Of a DNA stretch of 64,000 nt, positions 24,214 to 32,574 are shown piece after piece; the stretch's first letter is position 1, and each line of letters starts with the position of its first letter. The notes under the pieces were generated by a model. It was not told where the DNA came from and made no database searches. It saw only the letters and a program-made list of their open reading frames with translations. Made by a program: the position numbers and the translations under genes. The DNA lies in assembly GCF_000379625.1 (NCBI RefSeq), contig NZ_KB903229.1:290247-354246 (forward strand). Direction: 5' to 3'. Source of the stretch: Actinomycetospora chiangmaiensis DSM 45062. Its GTDB lineage: Bacteria > Actinomycetota > Actinomycetes > Mycobacteriales > Pseudonocardiaceae.

Positions 24214-25779
24214 GTGTATCCCGGCAGCGTCGCCCGGCAGGCGCCCTCGCGACCCGCGATGGTCCTCGCCGAGAGCGGGGAGACGGTGACCTACGCCGAG
24301 CTCGACGAGCGCAGCGCGCGGCTCGCCACGGCCCTGCGCGCCCGGGGCCTCGCCGACGGCGACACCGTCGCGATCCTGCTCGGCAACGACGTGCGGTGGG
24401 GTGAGGTCTGCTGGGCGTGCTGGCGCAGCGGGCTCGTGCTCGCCGCCGTGAACCACCACCTGGCCGCCCGGGAGCTCGTGGCCGTGCTCGCGCAGGCCGC
24501 GCCGCGCGCCGTCGTGACCACCCCGGAGATCCTTCCCGCCCTGGTCGGGGCCCTGGGTGACACGGCCGCCGGGGTCGCGTGGCTCGTCGTCGGGAAGGTG
24601 CCCGCGGAGGCGCCCGACGGTGCCGTGGAGCTCGACGACCTCGTCGCCGGGACCGACCGCGACCCCGACCTCCCGGAACGCGCGGGCGGTCGGCTGCTGT
24701 TCAGTTCCGGCACGACCGGGACCCCCAAGCCCGCCCGTGTGGCCCCGCGCGACGTGCACCCGGACGAGCTCGGCGTGCGCTCGGCCGGTCTGATGCGCAC
24801 GCTCGGGTTCAGCGAGCCCGGCGCCGGCGTCGACGTGCTCCTCGTCCCCGGCCCGGCCTACCACGCGGGCCCGATCGGCTTCCTGCAATCGGTGCACCAG
24901 GCCGGCGGCACCGTGGTGCTGATGCGCCGGTTCGACGCGGCGGGCGCGCTCGCCGCGATCGAGCGGTACCGGGTGACGCACAGCCAGTGGGTGCCGACCA
25001 TGTTCGTCCGCCTGCTGCGCCTGCCCGACGAGGTCCGGGGCCGGTTCGACCTGTCGTCGCACCGGGTCGCGGTGCACGCCGCCGCGCCCTGCCCGCCCGC
25101 GGTGAAGCGGGCGGTGCTCGACTGGTGGGGCCCGATCGTCCACGAGTACTACGGCGCGAGCGAGGGGTACGGGCGCACGGTCATCGGACCGCGGGAGTGG
25201 CTCGCCCACCCGGGCTCGGTGGGCCGGGCGGTCGGCAGCGGGGTGGTGATCGCCGACGCCGCGGGCCGCCTGCTGCCGCCCGGACAGGACGGTGCGGTGT
25301 GGTTCACGGCGCCCGGCGCGGCGGAGCCGGAGCGGGGTCCCGACGGCGGGGCCGAACTCGCCGCCACGCCCGGCTGGGGTGCGGTGGGCGACCTCGGGCA
25401 CCTCGACGCCGACGGGTACCTCTACCTCACCGGCCGGGCGAGCCAGCTGATCATCACCGGCGGCGTCAACGTCGCACCCCGCGAGGTGGAGCTGGTCCTC
25501 GAGGAGCACCCGGACGTCGACGAGGTCGCCGTGGTGGGCGTGCCCGACGAGGAGTTCGGCGAGCGCGTGGTCGCCGTCGTCGTGCCCCGCTACGGCGTCG
25601 CCCCCGACCTCGAGGACCGCCTCGTCGCGTGGGCCCGCGACCGGCTGGCGCACGTCAAGTGCCCTCGCGCGGTGCAGCTCGTCGACGAGTTGCCCCGCAA
25701 CGACGCGGGGAAGGTCCTGCACCGCGTCCTCGTCGCCCGCCTGTCGTCCGCCCACTCGTCCGACCCCGGAGGTTCGTGA
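24214..25779 (+). CDS. AMP-dependent acyl-CoA synthetase/ligase (FadD-like)
   Basis: A protein of 521 aa. GTG start with GGAGGGGG nearby. Motifs: LLFSSGTTGTPKPARV (adenylation P-loop), YYGASEGYG (A5-like), GDLGHLDADGYLYLTGR (A7) and LPRNDAGKVLHRVL with the C-terminal catalytic Lys. It activates a carboxylic acid to an acyl-AMP and then to an acyl-CoA. The core P-loop has ARV after TGTPKP where many relatives have the KGV type, a small deviation. It starts the plus-strand arm of the cluster, and its stop overlaps the phosphatase ATG by one base (TGATG). Confidence 0.92.
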   Translation: MYPGSVARQAPSRPAMVLAESGETVTYAELDERSARLATALRARGLADGDTVAILLGNDVRWGEVCWACWRSGLVLAAVNHHLAARELVAVLAQAAPRAVVTTPEILPALVGALGDTAAGVAWLVVGKVPAEAPDGAVELDDLVAGTDRDPDLPERAGGRLLFSSGTTGTPKPARVAPRDVHPDELGVRSAGLMRTLGFSEPGAGVDVLLVPGPAYHAGPIGFLQSVHQAGGTVVLMRRFDAAGALAAIERYRVTHSQWVPTMFVRLLRLPDEVRGRFDLSSHRVAVHAAAPCPPAVKRAVLDWWGPIVHEYYGASEGYGRTVIGPREWLAHPGSVGRAVGSGVVIADAAGRLLPPGQDGAVWFTAPGAAEPERGPDGGAELAATPGWGAVGDLGHLDADGYLYLTGRASQLIITGGVNVAPREVELVLEEHPDVDEVAVVGVPDEEFGERVVAVVVPRYGVAPDLEDRLVAWARDRLAHVKCPRAVQLVDELPRNDAGKVLHRVLVARLSSAHSSDPGGS

Positions 25780-26381
25780 TGGAGATGGTGCTGATCCGCC
25801 ATGGCCGGCCGGCGGACGCGGCCCAGTCCGACCCCGGACTGTCGCCCGACGGGCACGCCGCGGCCGAGCGGCTCGCCGAGCACCTCGCGGGCGGTGCCGT
25901 GCGGCGGCCCGACGTCGTGTGGTCGAGCCCGATGCGGCGCGCGCTGGAGACGGCGGCGGCCCTCGCCGAGCGCCTCGGGGTGCCGGTGCGCACCGACGAG
26001 CGGCTCCGGGAGTTCGACCACGGCGTGGCCGTCTACGTGGCCGCCGACCGGACGGCGGACGCGCAGGAGCGGGCCGAGATGTGGCGGGCGCTCGAGACCG
26101 GCCGGTGGGGTGCCCACCGGTTCGACCCGGAGGCCTTCTGTCGCGACGTCGATGCCGCGCTCGCCGAGATCGCGGCCGAGCACCCCCGTGGGGTCGTGGC
26201 CGTGGTGTGCCACTCCGGGGTCATCAACGCGCACCTGTGCTCGGTGCTCGAACGCCCCCGCAGCATGTTCTGCCAGCTCGAGCACACGTCGGTCAGCCGG
26301 CTGCTCGTGTCCCCGCAGGGAAAACGGCTGCTGCACACCCTGAACGAGACGGCGCACCTGCAGGTGGCGTCCGCCCTGTGA
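25779..26381 (+). CDS. histidine phosphatase (phosphoglycerate-mutase superfamily)
   Basis: A protein of 200 aa. MEMVLIRHGRPADAAQ contains the RHG catalytic motif (His8). SSPMRRALETAAALAE supplies the phosphate-binding Arg, and AVVCHSGVINAHLCS contains the second catalytic His. It would hydrolyse small phosphate esters or phosphohistidine rather than isomerise phosphoglycerate. In a cluster that contains one kinase and two dikinase-like proteins, a phosphatase could remove the phosphate again or recycle a dead-end product, which is inference. The end overlaps a hairpin terminator. Confidence 0.88.
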   Translation: MEMVLIRHGRPADAAQSDPGLSPDGHAAAERLAEHLAGGAVRRPDVVWSSPMRRALETAAALAERLGVPVRTDERLREFDHGVAVYVAADRTADAQERAEMWRALETGRWGAHRFDPEAFCRDVDAALAEIAAEHPRGVVAVVCHSGVINAHLCSVLERPRSMFCQLEHTSVSRLLVSPQGKRLLHTLNETAHLQVASAL

Positions 26382-26417
26382 GCACTATTCCGTGCCAGAA
26401 CACGGATTAGTGCTCAC
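26378..26417. terminator. hairpin terminator, family B copy 1
   Basis: GTGAGCACTATTCCGTG (26378-26394) pairs with 26401-26417 with one mismatch around a 6-base loop. It includes the stop codon of the phosphatase gene and that of the convergent regulator gene. The same 17-mer recurs at 43509-43525 on the other strand. Confidence 0.82.
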
Positions 26418-27045
26418 GGGGCGAAGCCCCCTCGTCGGCCGTGTTCCGGGTCCGGCCGAGCGAGAGGATGAGGTCCTGGTGGAGCTCCATCCAGATGTCG
26501 TGGTACGAGTCCTGCATCGGCGCTGTGAACGCGGATCGCTCTCCGGCGCGGACGCGTTCGAGGGCGGCGGCCAGCCGCGGTCGGTAGGCCGACATCCGGT
26601 CGAGCGCGGCGCCGACGCCCGACAGCACGGCGCCCGCCCGCTCGTCGACCGCGCCGAGCCGGGCGACGACGGCCTCGTCGTGCGCGGCGTCGGTGTGGTC
26701 GTTCGGGGTGTCCCCGTCGCCGCGGGTCTGCCAGGCGTGGCACACCGTCTTGAACTCGCCGTTGAGCGGGAGGAAGTCCTCGTAGGCCTGCTCGAGCACG
26801 GTGCGGGCGGTGGGGTCCACCGACCCGGCGACGAGCTCCGCGTGGGCGGCCTTCCCGTCCTTCGTGAGGCTCCAGCCCTCGATCCGGCCGCCGGAGCGGT
26901 GGCGGACGAGGCCCTCCGCGCCGAGGTCGTCCAGGGCGGCCGCGATCTCGGCCTCGGGGGCGGCGACCACCGCCGCGGCGACGGCCGCGCTGGTCATCCC
27001 CTTGACGCGCAGGGCGTGCAGGGCGCGGAAGCGGGCGTCGTCCAT
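26407..27045 (-). CDS. winged-helix regulator-like protein
   Basis: A protein of 212 aa; ATG preceded by GAGGAGGAG. The N-terminal 75 residues look like a winged helix (FRALHALRVKGMTSAAVAAA, then AALDDLGAEGLVRHR and GWSLTKDGKAAHAEL). The rest is helical: EDFLPLNGEFKTVCHAWQTR and YHDIWMELHQDLILSLGRTR. I cannot name the family. It may sense a ligand, or the helical domain may act as an accessory subunit of the phosphotransfer enzymes. It is divergent from the P450 gene, sharing a 108-base promoter region that carries a GATGCAACT site. Confidence 0.7.
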   Translation of the reverse strand: MDDARFRALHALRVKGMTSAAVAAAVVAAPEAEIAAALDDLGAEGLVRHRSGGRIEGWSLTKDGKAAHAELVAGSVDPTARTVLEQAYEDFLPLNGEFKTVCHAWQTRGDGDTPNDHTDAAHDEAVVARLGAVDERAGAVLSGVGAALDRMSAYRPRLAAALERVRAGERSAFTAPMQDSYHDIWMELHQDLILSLGRTRNTADEGASPREH

Positions 27046-27065
27046 CGCTCCTCCTCGAGCTGTTT

Positions 27066-27084
27066 TGTGAATGCCAGTTGCATC
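27066..27084. promoter_or_regulatory. candidate TetR operator, site 3
   Basis: TGTGAATGCCAGTTGCATC at 27066-27084 aligns with TGTGAACTGCGAGTCGCATC at 23350-23369, allowing one gap. On the minus strand the half-site reads GATGCAACT. It sits in the divergent promoter of the winged-helix and P450 genes. Confidence 0.55.
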
Positions 27085-27153
27085 TGGTGGGAGACTAGTG
27101 TTCCCTGTCACCACCCGGCAAGCAGCGGCCGGCCGACCTGTGGGGAGCCCTGG

Positions 27154-28347
27154 GTGACCACCGCGAGTATCGACCTCACCGACGTGTCGGCCTTCGCGCA
27201 GGGACGCGACGCCGACCTCCTCCGGGTCCTGCGCGACGACGACCCGCTGCACTGGAACGACGAGCCGGACGGCCCCGGCTTCTGGTCGGTCACCCGGTAC
27301 GCCGACATCCGCCGCATCGCCACCGACCCGGCCGTCACGGTGCGCGAGGGCACGCAGATCCCGTCGCGGCGCGCGGAGGGCGACGGCGACCGCAGCATCC
27401 ACCACCTCGACGCCCCCGAGCACATGAAGCTGCGCCGACTCGTCATCCCCGTCCTGCGACCCGCCGCGGTGGCCCGGTGGGAGGACGAGATCACCACCGT
27501 CGTCGACGACCTGCTCGACCCCTGGGTGGGCGCCGGCGAGTTCGACCTCGTCCCCGCGATCTCCGCGCAGCTGCCGCTGCTCGTGCTCGGCCGACTCCTC
27601 GGGGTCCCCCCGCAGGACTGCCCGGACATCCTGCGCTGGACCAACCAGATGGCCTCCGCGGATCCGGAGTACGCCGACGGCCCCGAGACCGCGGTCCGCG
27701 CCCGCGACGAGGTCTTCGCCTACTTCCGTGAGCTCGAGGCGGCCCGCCGGGCGGTCCCCGACGACGGGCTCGTCTCGGTCCTCGCGCACGCGCAGGTCGA
27801 CGAGCACCCGCTCACCCGCGGGCAGCTCGACGCCTACTACCTCATCCTCATGGTCGCCGGGAACGAGACGACCCGGAACCTGCTCTCCGGCGGGGTGCAC
27901 GCCCTGCACCTCGAACCGGCGGCGTGGCCCTGGATCACGGCGGACCCGGCCGCCCGGCTCCGGCCGGCGATCGAGGAGATGCTGCGCTGGGTCTCCCCGG
28001 TCCTCTGCATGCGCCGCACCGCCACGGCTCCGCTGGAGCTGCACGGCCGCACGATCGCCCCCGGCGAGAAGGTCGTCATGTGGTTCGTCTCGGGCAACCG
28101 CGACGACCGCGTCTACACCGACCCCGACGCCTTCCGGCCCTGGCGCGACGAGGCCGACCACCTCGGCTTCGGTTGGGGTGCGCACGCCTGCCTCGGCGCC
28201 CACCTCGCGCGGCTGGAGGCGACCGTGTTCTTCCGGCGGCTCGCCGAGCGCGGACTCGAGATCACGCAGACCGGCGGGATCGACCGGCTGGCGTCGAACT
28301 TCTTCCGTGGGACGAAGCACCTCCCGGTGCGGATCGACCATGGCTGA
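27154..28347 (+). CDS. cytochrome P450
   Basis: A protein of 397 aa from GTG 27154. Signatures: I-helix VAGNETTRNLLSGG (acid/alcohol pair replaced by Asn-Glu-Thr-Thr, common in bacterial CYPs), K-helix EEMLRWVSP (ExxR), and heme loop FGWGAHACLGAHLARLE with Cys346. It is soluble and would need ferredoxin and a reductase; neither is encoded in the cluster, so the FprA at 2.6-3.9 kb is one candidate. It probably hydroxylates the pathway substrate, making the hydroxyl that later enzymes oxidise or phosphorylate. The last codons overlap the SDR start. Confidence 0.93.
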   Translation: MTTASIDLTDVSAFAQGRDADLLRVLRDDDPLHWNDEPDGPGFWSVTRYADIRRIATDPAVTVREGTQIPSRRAEGDGDRSIHHLDAPEHMKLRRLVIPVLRPAAVARWEDEITTVVDDLLDPWVGAGEFDLVPAISAQLPLLVLGRLLGVPPQDCPDILRWTNQMASADPEYADGPETAVRARDEVFAYFRELEAARRAVPDDGLVSVLAHAQVDEHPLTRGQLDAYYLILMVAGNETTRNLLSGGVHALHLEPAAWPWITADPAARLRPAIEEMLRWVSPVLCMRRTATAPLELHGRTIAPGEKVVMWFVSGNRDDRVYTDPDAFRPWRDEADHLGFGWGAHACLGAHLARLEATVFFRRLAERGLEITQTGGIDRLASNFFRGTKHLPVRIDHG

Positions 28348-29119
28348 GCGGACCGCGCTGGTCACCGGGGCCGCCTCCGGGATCGGCGCCGCGCTCGTCG
28401 GTCTCCTTCCCGACGCCGGGTGGCGCGTCCTCGCGCTCGACCGCGCGCCGGTGCCGGCCGCACCCGACGTCGAGACCCTCACCTGCGACCTCACGGACCC
28501 CGCGCAGGTCGCGGCGGTCGTCGCGCGGGTGCGCGACGAGGTGTCGGCCGTGGCGCACGTCGCCGGCGTGCCGGGCACGGCCCCGGCCTCGACGGTGCTC
28601 GCGGTCAACGTGCTCGCCGCGCGCCGGCTGATCGAGCCCCTGCTGGGGACGCTCGACTCCGTCGTCACGGTGGCCTCGGTGGCCCAGTACCGCAGCCCCG
28701 AGCCGGACGACGTCCTCGACGAACTCCTGGCCTGCGGGGACGCCGCGGACCTCGACCGGTGGTTGGCCCGCCACCCGCACGCCGGGCCCGCCGCGTACGA
28801 CACGTCGAAGAAGGCGCTCGTGCGCTGGACCCGACTCACGGCGGGCCGCCACATCGGCGGCGCCCGCCTGAACGCGGTCAGCCCCGGGCCGGTCGAGACC
28901 CCGATCCTGCGCGACTTCCGCACGTCGATGGGCGAGGCCGACATCGACCGGGCCGCCGCGGCGGTCGGGCGTCACGGTCGGCCGGACGAGGTCGCCGCGG
29001 CCGTCGCGTTCCTGCTCGGGCCGTCGGCGTCGTGGATCCGCGGCGTCGACCTGCCGGTCGAGGGCGGTCTCCTGGCCGCGCGGGCCGCCGCAGCCGCCGC
29101 AGCCGTCGTCGTGAACTGA
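28340..29119 (+). CDS. short-chain dehydrogenase (3-alpha-HSD/coniferyl-alcohol dehydrogenase-like)
   Basis: A protein of 259 aa starting inside the P450 3' end (8-base overlap). NAD-binding TGAASGIGAALV, catalytic YDTSKKALVRWTR (Tyr-x-x-x-Lys), and SPGPVETPILRDF. The long insert between the Ser region (VASVAQYRSPEPDDVLDELL) and the Tyr resembles 3-alpha-hydroxysteroid and coniferyl-alcohol dehydrogenases. It should oxidise an alcohol or reduce a ketone with NAD(P). Overlap with the P450 gene suggests consecutive steps. The C-terminus ends in an Ala-rich stretch. Confidence 0.88.
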   Translation: MAERTALVTGAASGIGAALVGLLPDAGWRVLALDRAPVPAAPDVETLTCDLTDPAQVAAVVARVRDEVSAVAHVAGVPGTAPASTVLAVNVLAARRLIEPLLGTLDSVVTVASVAQYRSPEPDDVLDELLACGDAADLDRWLARHPHAGPAAYDTSKKALVRWTRLTAGRHIGGARLNAVSPGPVETPILRDFRTSMGEADIDRAAAAVGRHGRPDEVAAAVAFLLGPSASWIRGVDLPVEGGLLAARAAAAAAAVVVN

Positions 29120-29130
29120 GGAGATCCACC

Positions 29131-30594
29131 GTGACCACCGGCCTCGACGACCGCTCGACCGACACCGTCGTCGCCCTCGACGGGACGTGCTCGCTCGGTC
29201 GCGAGCGCCTGGGCGGGAAGGCGCACTCGGTCAACCGGATGCGCGCCCTCGGGCTGCCCGGCCCGCCGGCGTTCGCGATCACCACCGACGTCTGCGCCCG
29301 CTACCGCGCGGCGGGGCTGCCCGACGAGGTGTGGGCCGGGGTCGTCGACGCGATGCGGGCCCTGGAGGCGGACTCCGGGCGGCGGTTCGCGGACCCGTCG
29401 ACCTCCCTGCCGCCGCTGCTGGTGTCCGTCCGCTCCGGGGCGGCGCAGAGCATGCCCGGGATGATGGACACGGTGCTCAACCTCGGCCTCACGCCGGAGG
29501 CCGTCGCCGGGCTGGCGGCGAGCACGGGCGACCGGGCGTGGGCGGAGGACACCGACGCCCGGTTCCGGCGCTCGTACGCCGAGGTGGTCGACCCGGCCGG
29601 GCCGCCGGACGACCCGTGGGAGCAGCTGCGCGCCGCGATCGGCGCCGTGTTCCGCTCGTGGGACAGCCCGCGGGCCCGCGTCTACCGCGACCGGTACGGG
29701 CTGGACCACGACGCCGGGACCGCGGTGACGGTGCAGGCCATGGTGTTCGGGAACCGCGACGACGCCTCGGGCACGGGCGTGGCGTTCAGCCGTGACCCCT
29801 CCACCGGCGACCCCGTGCTCTACGGCGAGTGGGTGCGCGGCGGGCAGGGCGAGGACGTCGTCTCGGGCACGGTGACGCCGGTGCCGATCGCGGCGTTCGC
29901 CGACGAGATGCCCGCGCTGCATGCCGAGCTCGCCGCGGCCGCGTCGACGCTCGAGGCCGCGTACCGCGACCTGGTCGACGTCGAGTTCACCGTCGAGTCC
30001 GGGCGTCTCTTCGTGCTCCAGGCCCGGGCCGGGAAGCGGTCCCCGACGGCGGCCCTGCGGATCGCGGTCGACCTCGCGGCGACCGGGACGATCACACGCG
30101 ACGAGGCGCTGGATCGGCTGACCGCCGACCACGCCCGCGGGCACCTGGAGGCGTCGGCGACGACGGGCGGGGAGACCCTGGCGACGGGAACCGGGGCCGG
30201 CCCCGGGGTCGCGTCCGGCCTCGTCGTGACCGACCCGGACGACGCGCTCGACGCCGACGGACCGGTGGTGTTGGTGCGGCCGTTCACCGCCCCCGACGAT
30301 GTGCCCGCGATGTACGCCGCCGTCGCGGTGGTGACCGAGCACGGCGGGACGACGTCCCACGCTGCGCTTGTAGCCCGGGAGGCCGGGCTGCCGTGCGTGG
30401 TGGGCTGCGGCGACGGGACCGTCGGCACGTTGGCCGGTCGGGTCGTCACCGTCGACGGCGCCCGCGGCGTGGTGCTGGCGGGCGACGTCACGGGCGAGGC
30501 GGGTCCGCGTGTCGTCGCCGACTGGGAGACCACCCTGCTCGGGTGGACCGGCGCGGCGACGCTCGCGGACCTGCCGGCCCGGCTCGGCCGGTAG
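29131..30594 (+). CDS. PPDK-like dikinase with ATP-grasp and His domains but no PEP/pyruvate barrel
   Basis: A protein of 487 aa; GTG at 29131 with GAGGAG just upstream. Residues 15-330 match the nucleotide-binding half of pyruvate phosphate dikinase: LGGKAHSVNRMRALGLPGPP, and VSVRSGAAQSMPGMMDTVLN near residue 100. The His domain has EHGGTTSHAALVAREAG with catalytic His410. PPDK has about 880 residues and ends in a PEP/pyruvate barrel, which is missing here. So the protein should form phosphohistidine from ATP but needs another protein to bind the final acceptor. It closes the plus-strand arm of the cluster, 11 bases after the SDR. Confidence 0.9.
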   Translation: MTTGLDDRSTDTVVALDGTCSLGRERLGGKAHSVNRMRALGLPGPPAFAITTDVCARYRAAGLPDEVWAGVVDAMRALEADSGRRFADPSTSLPPLLVSVRSGAAQSMPGMMDTVLNLGLTPEAVAGLAASTGDRAWAEDTDARFRRSYAEVVDPAGPPDDPWEQLRAAIGAVFRSWDSPRARVYRDRYGLDHDAGTAVTVQAMVFGNRDDASGTGVAFSRDPSTGDPVLYGEWVRGGQGEDVVSGTVTPVPIAAFADEMPALHAELAAAASTLEAAYRDLVDVEFTVESGRLFVLQARAGKRSPTAALRIAVDLAATGTITRDEALDRLTADHARGHLEASATTGGETLATGTGAGPGVASGLVVTDPDDALDADGPVVLVRPFTAPDDVPAMYAAVAVVTEHGGTTSHAALVAREAGLPCVVGCGDGTVGTLAGRVVTVDGARGVVLAGDVTGEAGPRVVADWETTLLGWTGAATLADLPARLGR

Positions 30595-30607
30595 GACCGG
30601 GTAGGAC

Positions 30608-30787
30608 TCAGACGGCGACGGGGCGCGGGGTGCTGCTGTGCACCGCCGCGCGCAGCCGGGCGACGGTCTCGCGCAGGTAGGTGACCTCACGGGTCAGCGA
30701 CTCCACGGTCTCGCCCGCGAAGTCGTAGGCCATCTCCTCCGGCATGACCACGACCCCGCAGCAGGGGCAGGTCGCGGGGGTCGTCAT
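30608..30787 (-). CDS. small zinc-ribbon/coiled-coil protein
   Basis: A protein of 59 aa. ATG at 30787 has AGGAG eight bases upstream, which sets the start. TCPCCGVVV holds a CPxC-like Cys cluster (one half of a zinc ribbon, two to three Cys), followed by a heptad-rich helix ESLTREVTYLRETVARLRAA that could form a coiled coil. I do not recognise the family. It converges with the dikinase gene, whose stop is 13 bases away. Confidence 0.7.
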   Translation of the reverse strand: MTTPATCPCCGVVVMPEEMAYDFAGETVESLTREVTYLRETVARLRAAVHSSTPRPVAV

Positions 30788-30917
30788 GAGGTGCACTCCT
30801 CGGGTCGGTCGAACCGCTCTCATCGTCCAGTTTCCTGACCACCGACCCGCCCGGCACTGTCGCGCACCCCAGCGTTGCCGGGCGCGATTTTGTGGTCGAC
30901 CACAGCCGTGCGGCCGA

Positions 30918-31697
30918 TCAGTCCAGCAGCAGCTCACGCCACTGCTCCACCCGGGTGTCGGGCACGCCCGCCGCCCGTGCGACCTCGCGGGCGCCGTCGC
31001 CGTCGAGGCGGTCGAGGACCCCGAGCAGGTGCTCGCGGGTGACCCCGACGTCGCCGGCCGGGATCACCCCGGGACGCAGCATCGGCCGGCGTTCCAGCCG
31101 CCGTTGCAGGCCGATCCGGCGCGCGTTCGTGCGGGTGAAGTCGGCGTCGACGGCGGCCCGGGTCACCCCCGCGAGCCGCAGCAGCACCGCGACCGAGACC
31201 CCGGTGCGGTCCTTGCCCGCCGCGCAGTGGACGAGCACCGGGTGCGGCCCGTCGACGACCGCGTCGAGCAGCGGCGGCAGCCAGACCCCGGCCGCGTCGA
31301 CGAGCGCGAGGTAGAGCTGGTCGGTCGGCAGCCGGTCGTCCCCGTCCCGCGCGAGGATCGCGGGGTCGAGGGCGTCGACCATCGGCAGGTGCAGCCACCG
31401 CGTGCCGGCGAGCGGGTACGGGTGGTCGAGTTCCCGGTCGCTGCGCAGGTCCACCGCCACTCCCGGCGGCCACGCGAGGCCCGCGGGCCAGCCCGGGGAG
31501 TCCGGCCCGTCGTCGGCGAACGGGGCGTCGCCGCGCAGGAGGATGCCGGCACGCGTCCGTCGGCCGTCGACGGTGGGCAGCCCGGCCACGTCGCGGATGT
31601 TGTTCGTCGGCGGCCCGGGCGGGACGTGCGCGGCGACGTCGCGACGGTTCGCGGCTTCCCGACGGAGACGGCGGATGCGGTTGAGGGGGTTCCTCAC
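30918..31697 (-). CDS. tyrosine phosphatase-like protein (DSP/PTP family, PtpB-like)
   Basis: A protein of 259 aa. The active-site P-loop is VLVHCAAGKDRTGVSVAVLL (HC-x5-R with Cys and Arg). The N-terminal NNIRDVAGLPTVDGRRTRAG matches the tyrosine/serine phosphatase family to which mycobacterial PtpB belongs, with GILLRGDAPF and a later VDLRSDRELDHPYP (substrate-proximal Asp). It would dephosphorylate phosphotyrosine, phosphoserine or phosphoinositides; the cellular partner is not indicated. Start is a GTG at 31697. No signal peptide. Confidence 0.9.
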   Translation of the reverse strand: MRNPLNRIRRLRREAANRRDVAAHVPPGPPTNNIRDVAGLPTVDGRRTRAGILLRGDAPFADDGPDSPGWPAGLAWPPGVAVDLRSDRELDHPYPLAGTRWLHLPMVDALDPAILARDGDDRLPTDQLYLALVDAAGVWLPPLLDAVVDGPHPVLVHCAAGKDRTGVSVAVLLRLAGVTRAAVDADFTRTNARRIGLQRRLERRPMLRPGVIPAGDVGVTREHLLGVLDRLDGDGAREVARAAGVPDTRVEQWRELLLD

Positions 31698-31809
31698 GCC
31701 CGCATCCTCACAGGCCCGGCGTTCTCCCTCACCCCCGGATGATCCGACGGCACTCTCGCGCAGCTCGACGGAGCGAGCGTGCTGGTCGTGCGCGACCCGT
31801 CGTCGGGAA

Positions 31810-32574
31810 TCAGACCCGGAAGCCGAAGGGGAGCTCCAGGCGGTGCCCGGCGAGGAAGGCGGCGTCGGCGAGCAGCTCGCGGGTCGGCGCGTCGGCCACG
31901 ACGACGCCGTCGTCGATCACCACCGCGCGGGGGCAGAGCTGCAGGGCGTAGGGCAGGTCGTGGGTGACCATGAGCATCGTCCGGTCCAGCCCGAGCAGGA
32001 CCTCGGCGAGCTCCCGCCGGGCGACCGGGTCGAGGTTGGACGAGGGTTCGTCGAGCACCAGGATCTCGGGGTCGCAGGCGAGCACGGTCGCGAGGGCGAC
32101 CCGGCGTCGCTGGCCGCCCGAGAGGTGCATGGGGGAGCGGTCGGCGTGCTCGCCCATGCCGACGGCGTCGAGGGCGGTCTTCACCCGCAGCGACAGGTCC
32201 GGTTCGACCACACCGAAGTTCGCCGGGCCGAAGGCGACGTCGTCGCCGACAGTGGGCATGAACAGCTGGTCGTCCGGGTCCTGGAACACCACGCCCACCC
32301 GGCGCCGGATCTCCTGCAGGTGCGGCCTCGCCACCTCCAGGCCCCCGACGCGGACCGTCCCGGCGCCCGCGCGGTGCACGCCGTTGAGGTGCAGCACGAG
32401 CGTCGTCTTGCCCGCGCCGTTGGGGCCGAGCAGCGCGACGCGTTCGCCGCGCTCGATGCGCAGGTCGACGCCGAACAGCGTCTGGTGGCCGTCCGGGTAG
32501 GCGAACGCCAGCCCCTCGACCTCCAGCGACGGCTCCGACGACGGTCGAGCTCCGCGGCGCTGCGTCTCCCTCAC
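31810..32574 (-). CDS. cbiO: energy-coupling factor / cobalt-nickel ABC transporter ATPase
   Basis: A protein of 254 aa. GTG at 32574 overlaps the cbiQ stop (GTGA). Walker A LLGPNGAGKTTLVLHL, Q-loop VGVVFQDPDDQLFMPTVGDD, signature LSGGQRRRVALA and Walker B EILVLDEPSSNLDP. The phrase FQDPDDQLF is characteristic of CbiO/EcfA. It hydrolyses ATP for import of Co2+ or Ni2+ by the CbiM/CbiQ complex encoded immediately upstream, and is the last gene of that operon. Confidence 0.95.
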   Translation of the reverse strand: MRETQRRGARPSSEPSLEVEGLAFAYPDGHQTLFGVDLRIERGERVALLGPNGAGKTTLVLHLNGVHRAGAGTVRVGGLEVARPHLQEIRRRVGVVFQDPDDQLFMPTVGDDVAFGPANFGVVEPDLSLRVKTALDAVGMGEHADRSPMHLSGGQRRRVALATVLACDPEILVLDEPSSNLDPVARRELAEVLLGLDRTMLMVTHDLPYALQLCPRAVVIDDGVVVADAPTRELLADAAFLAGHRLELPFGFRV

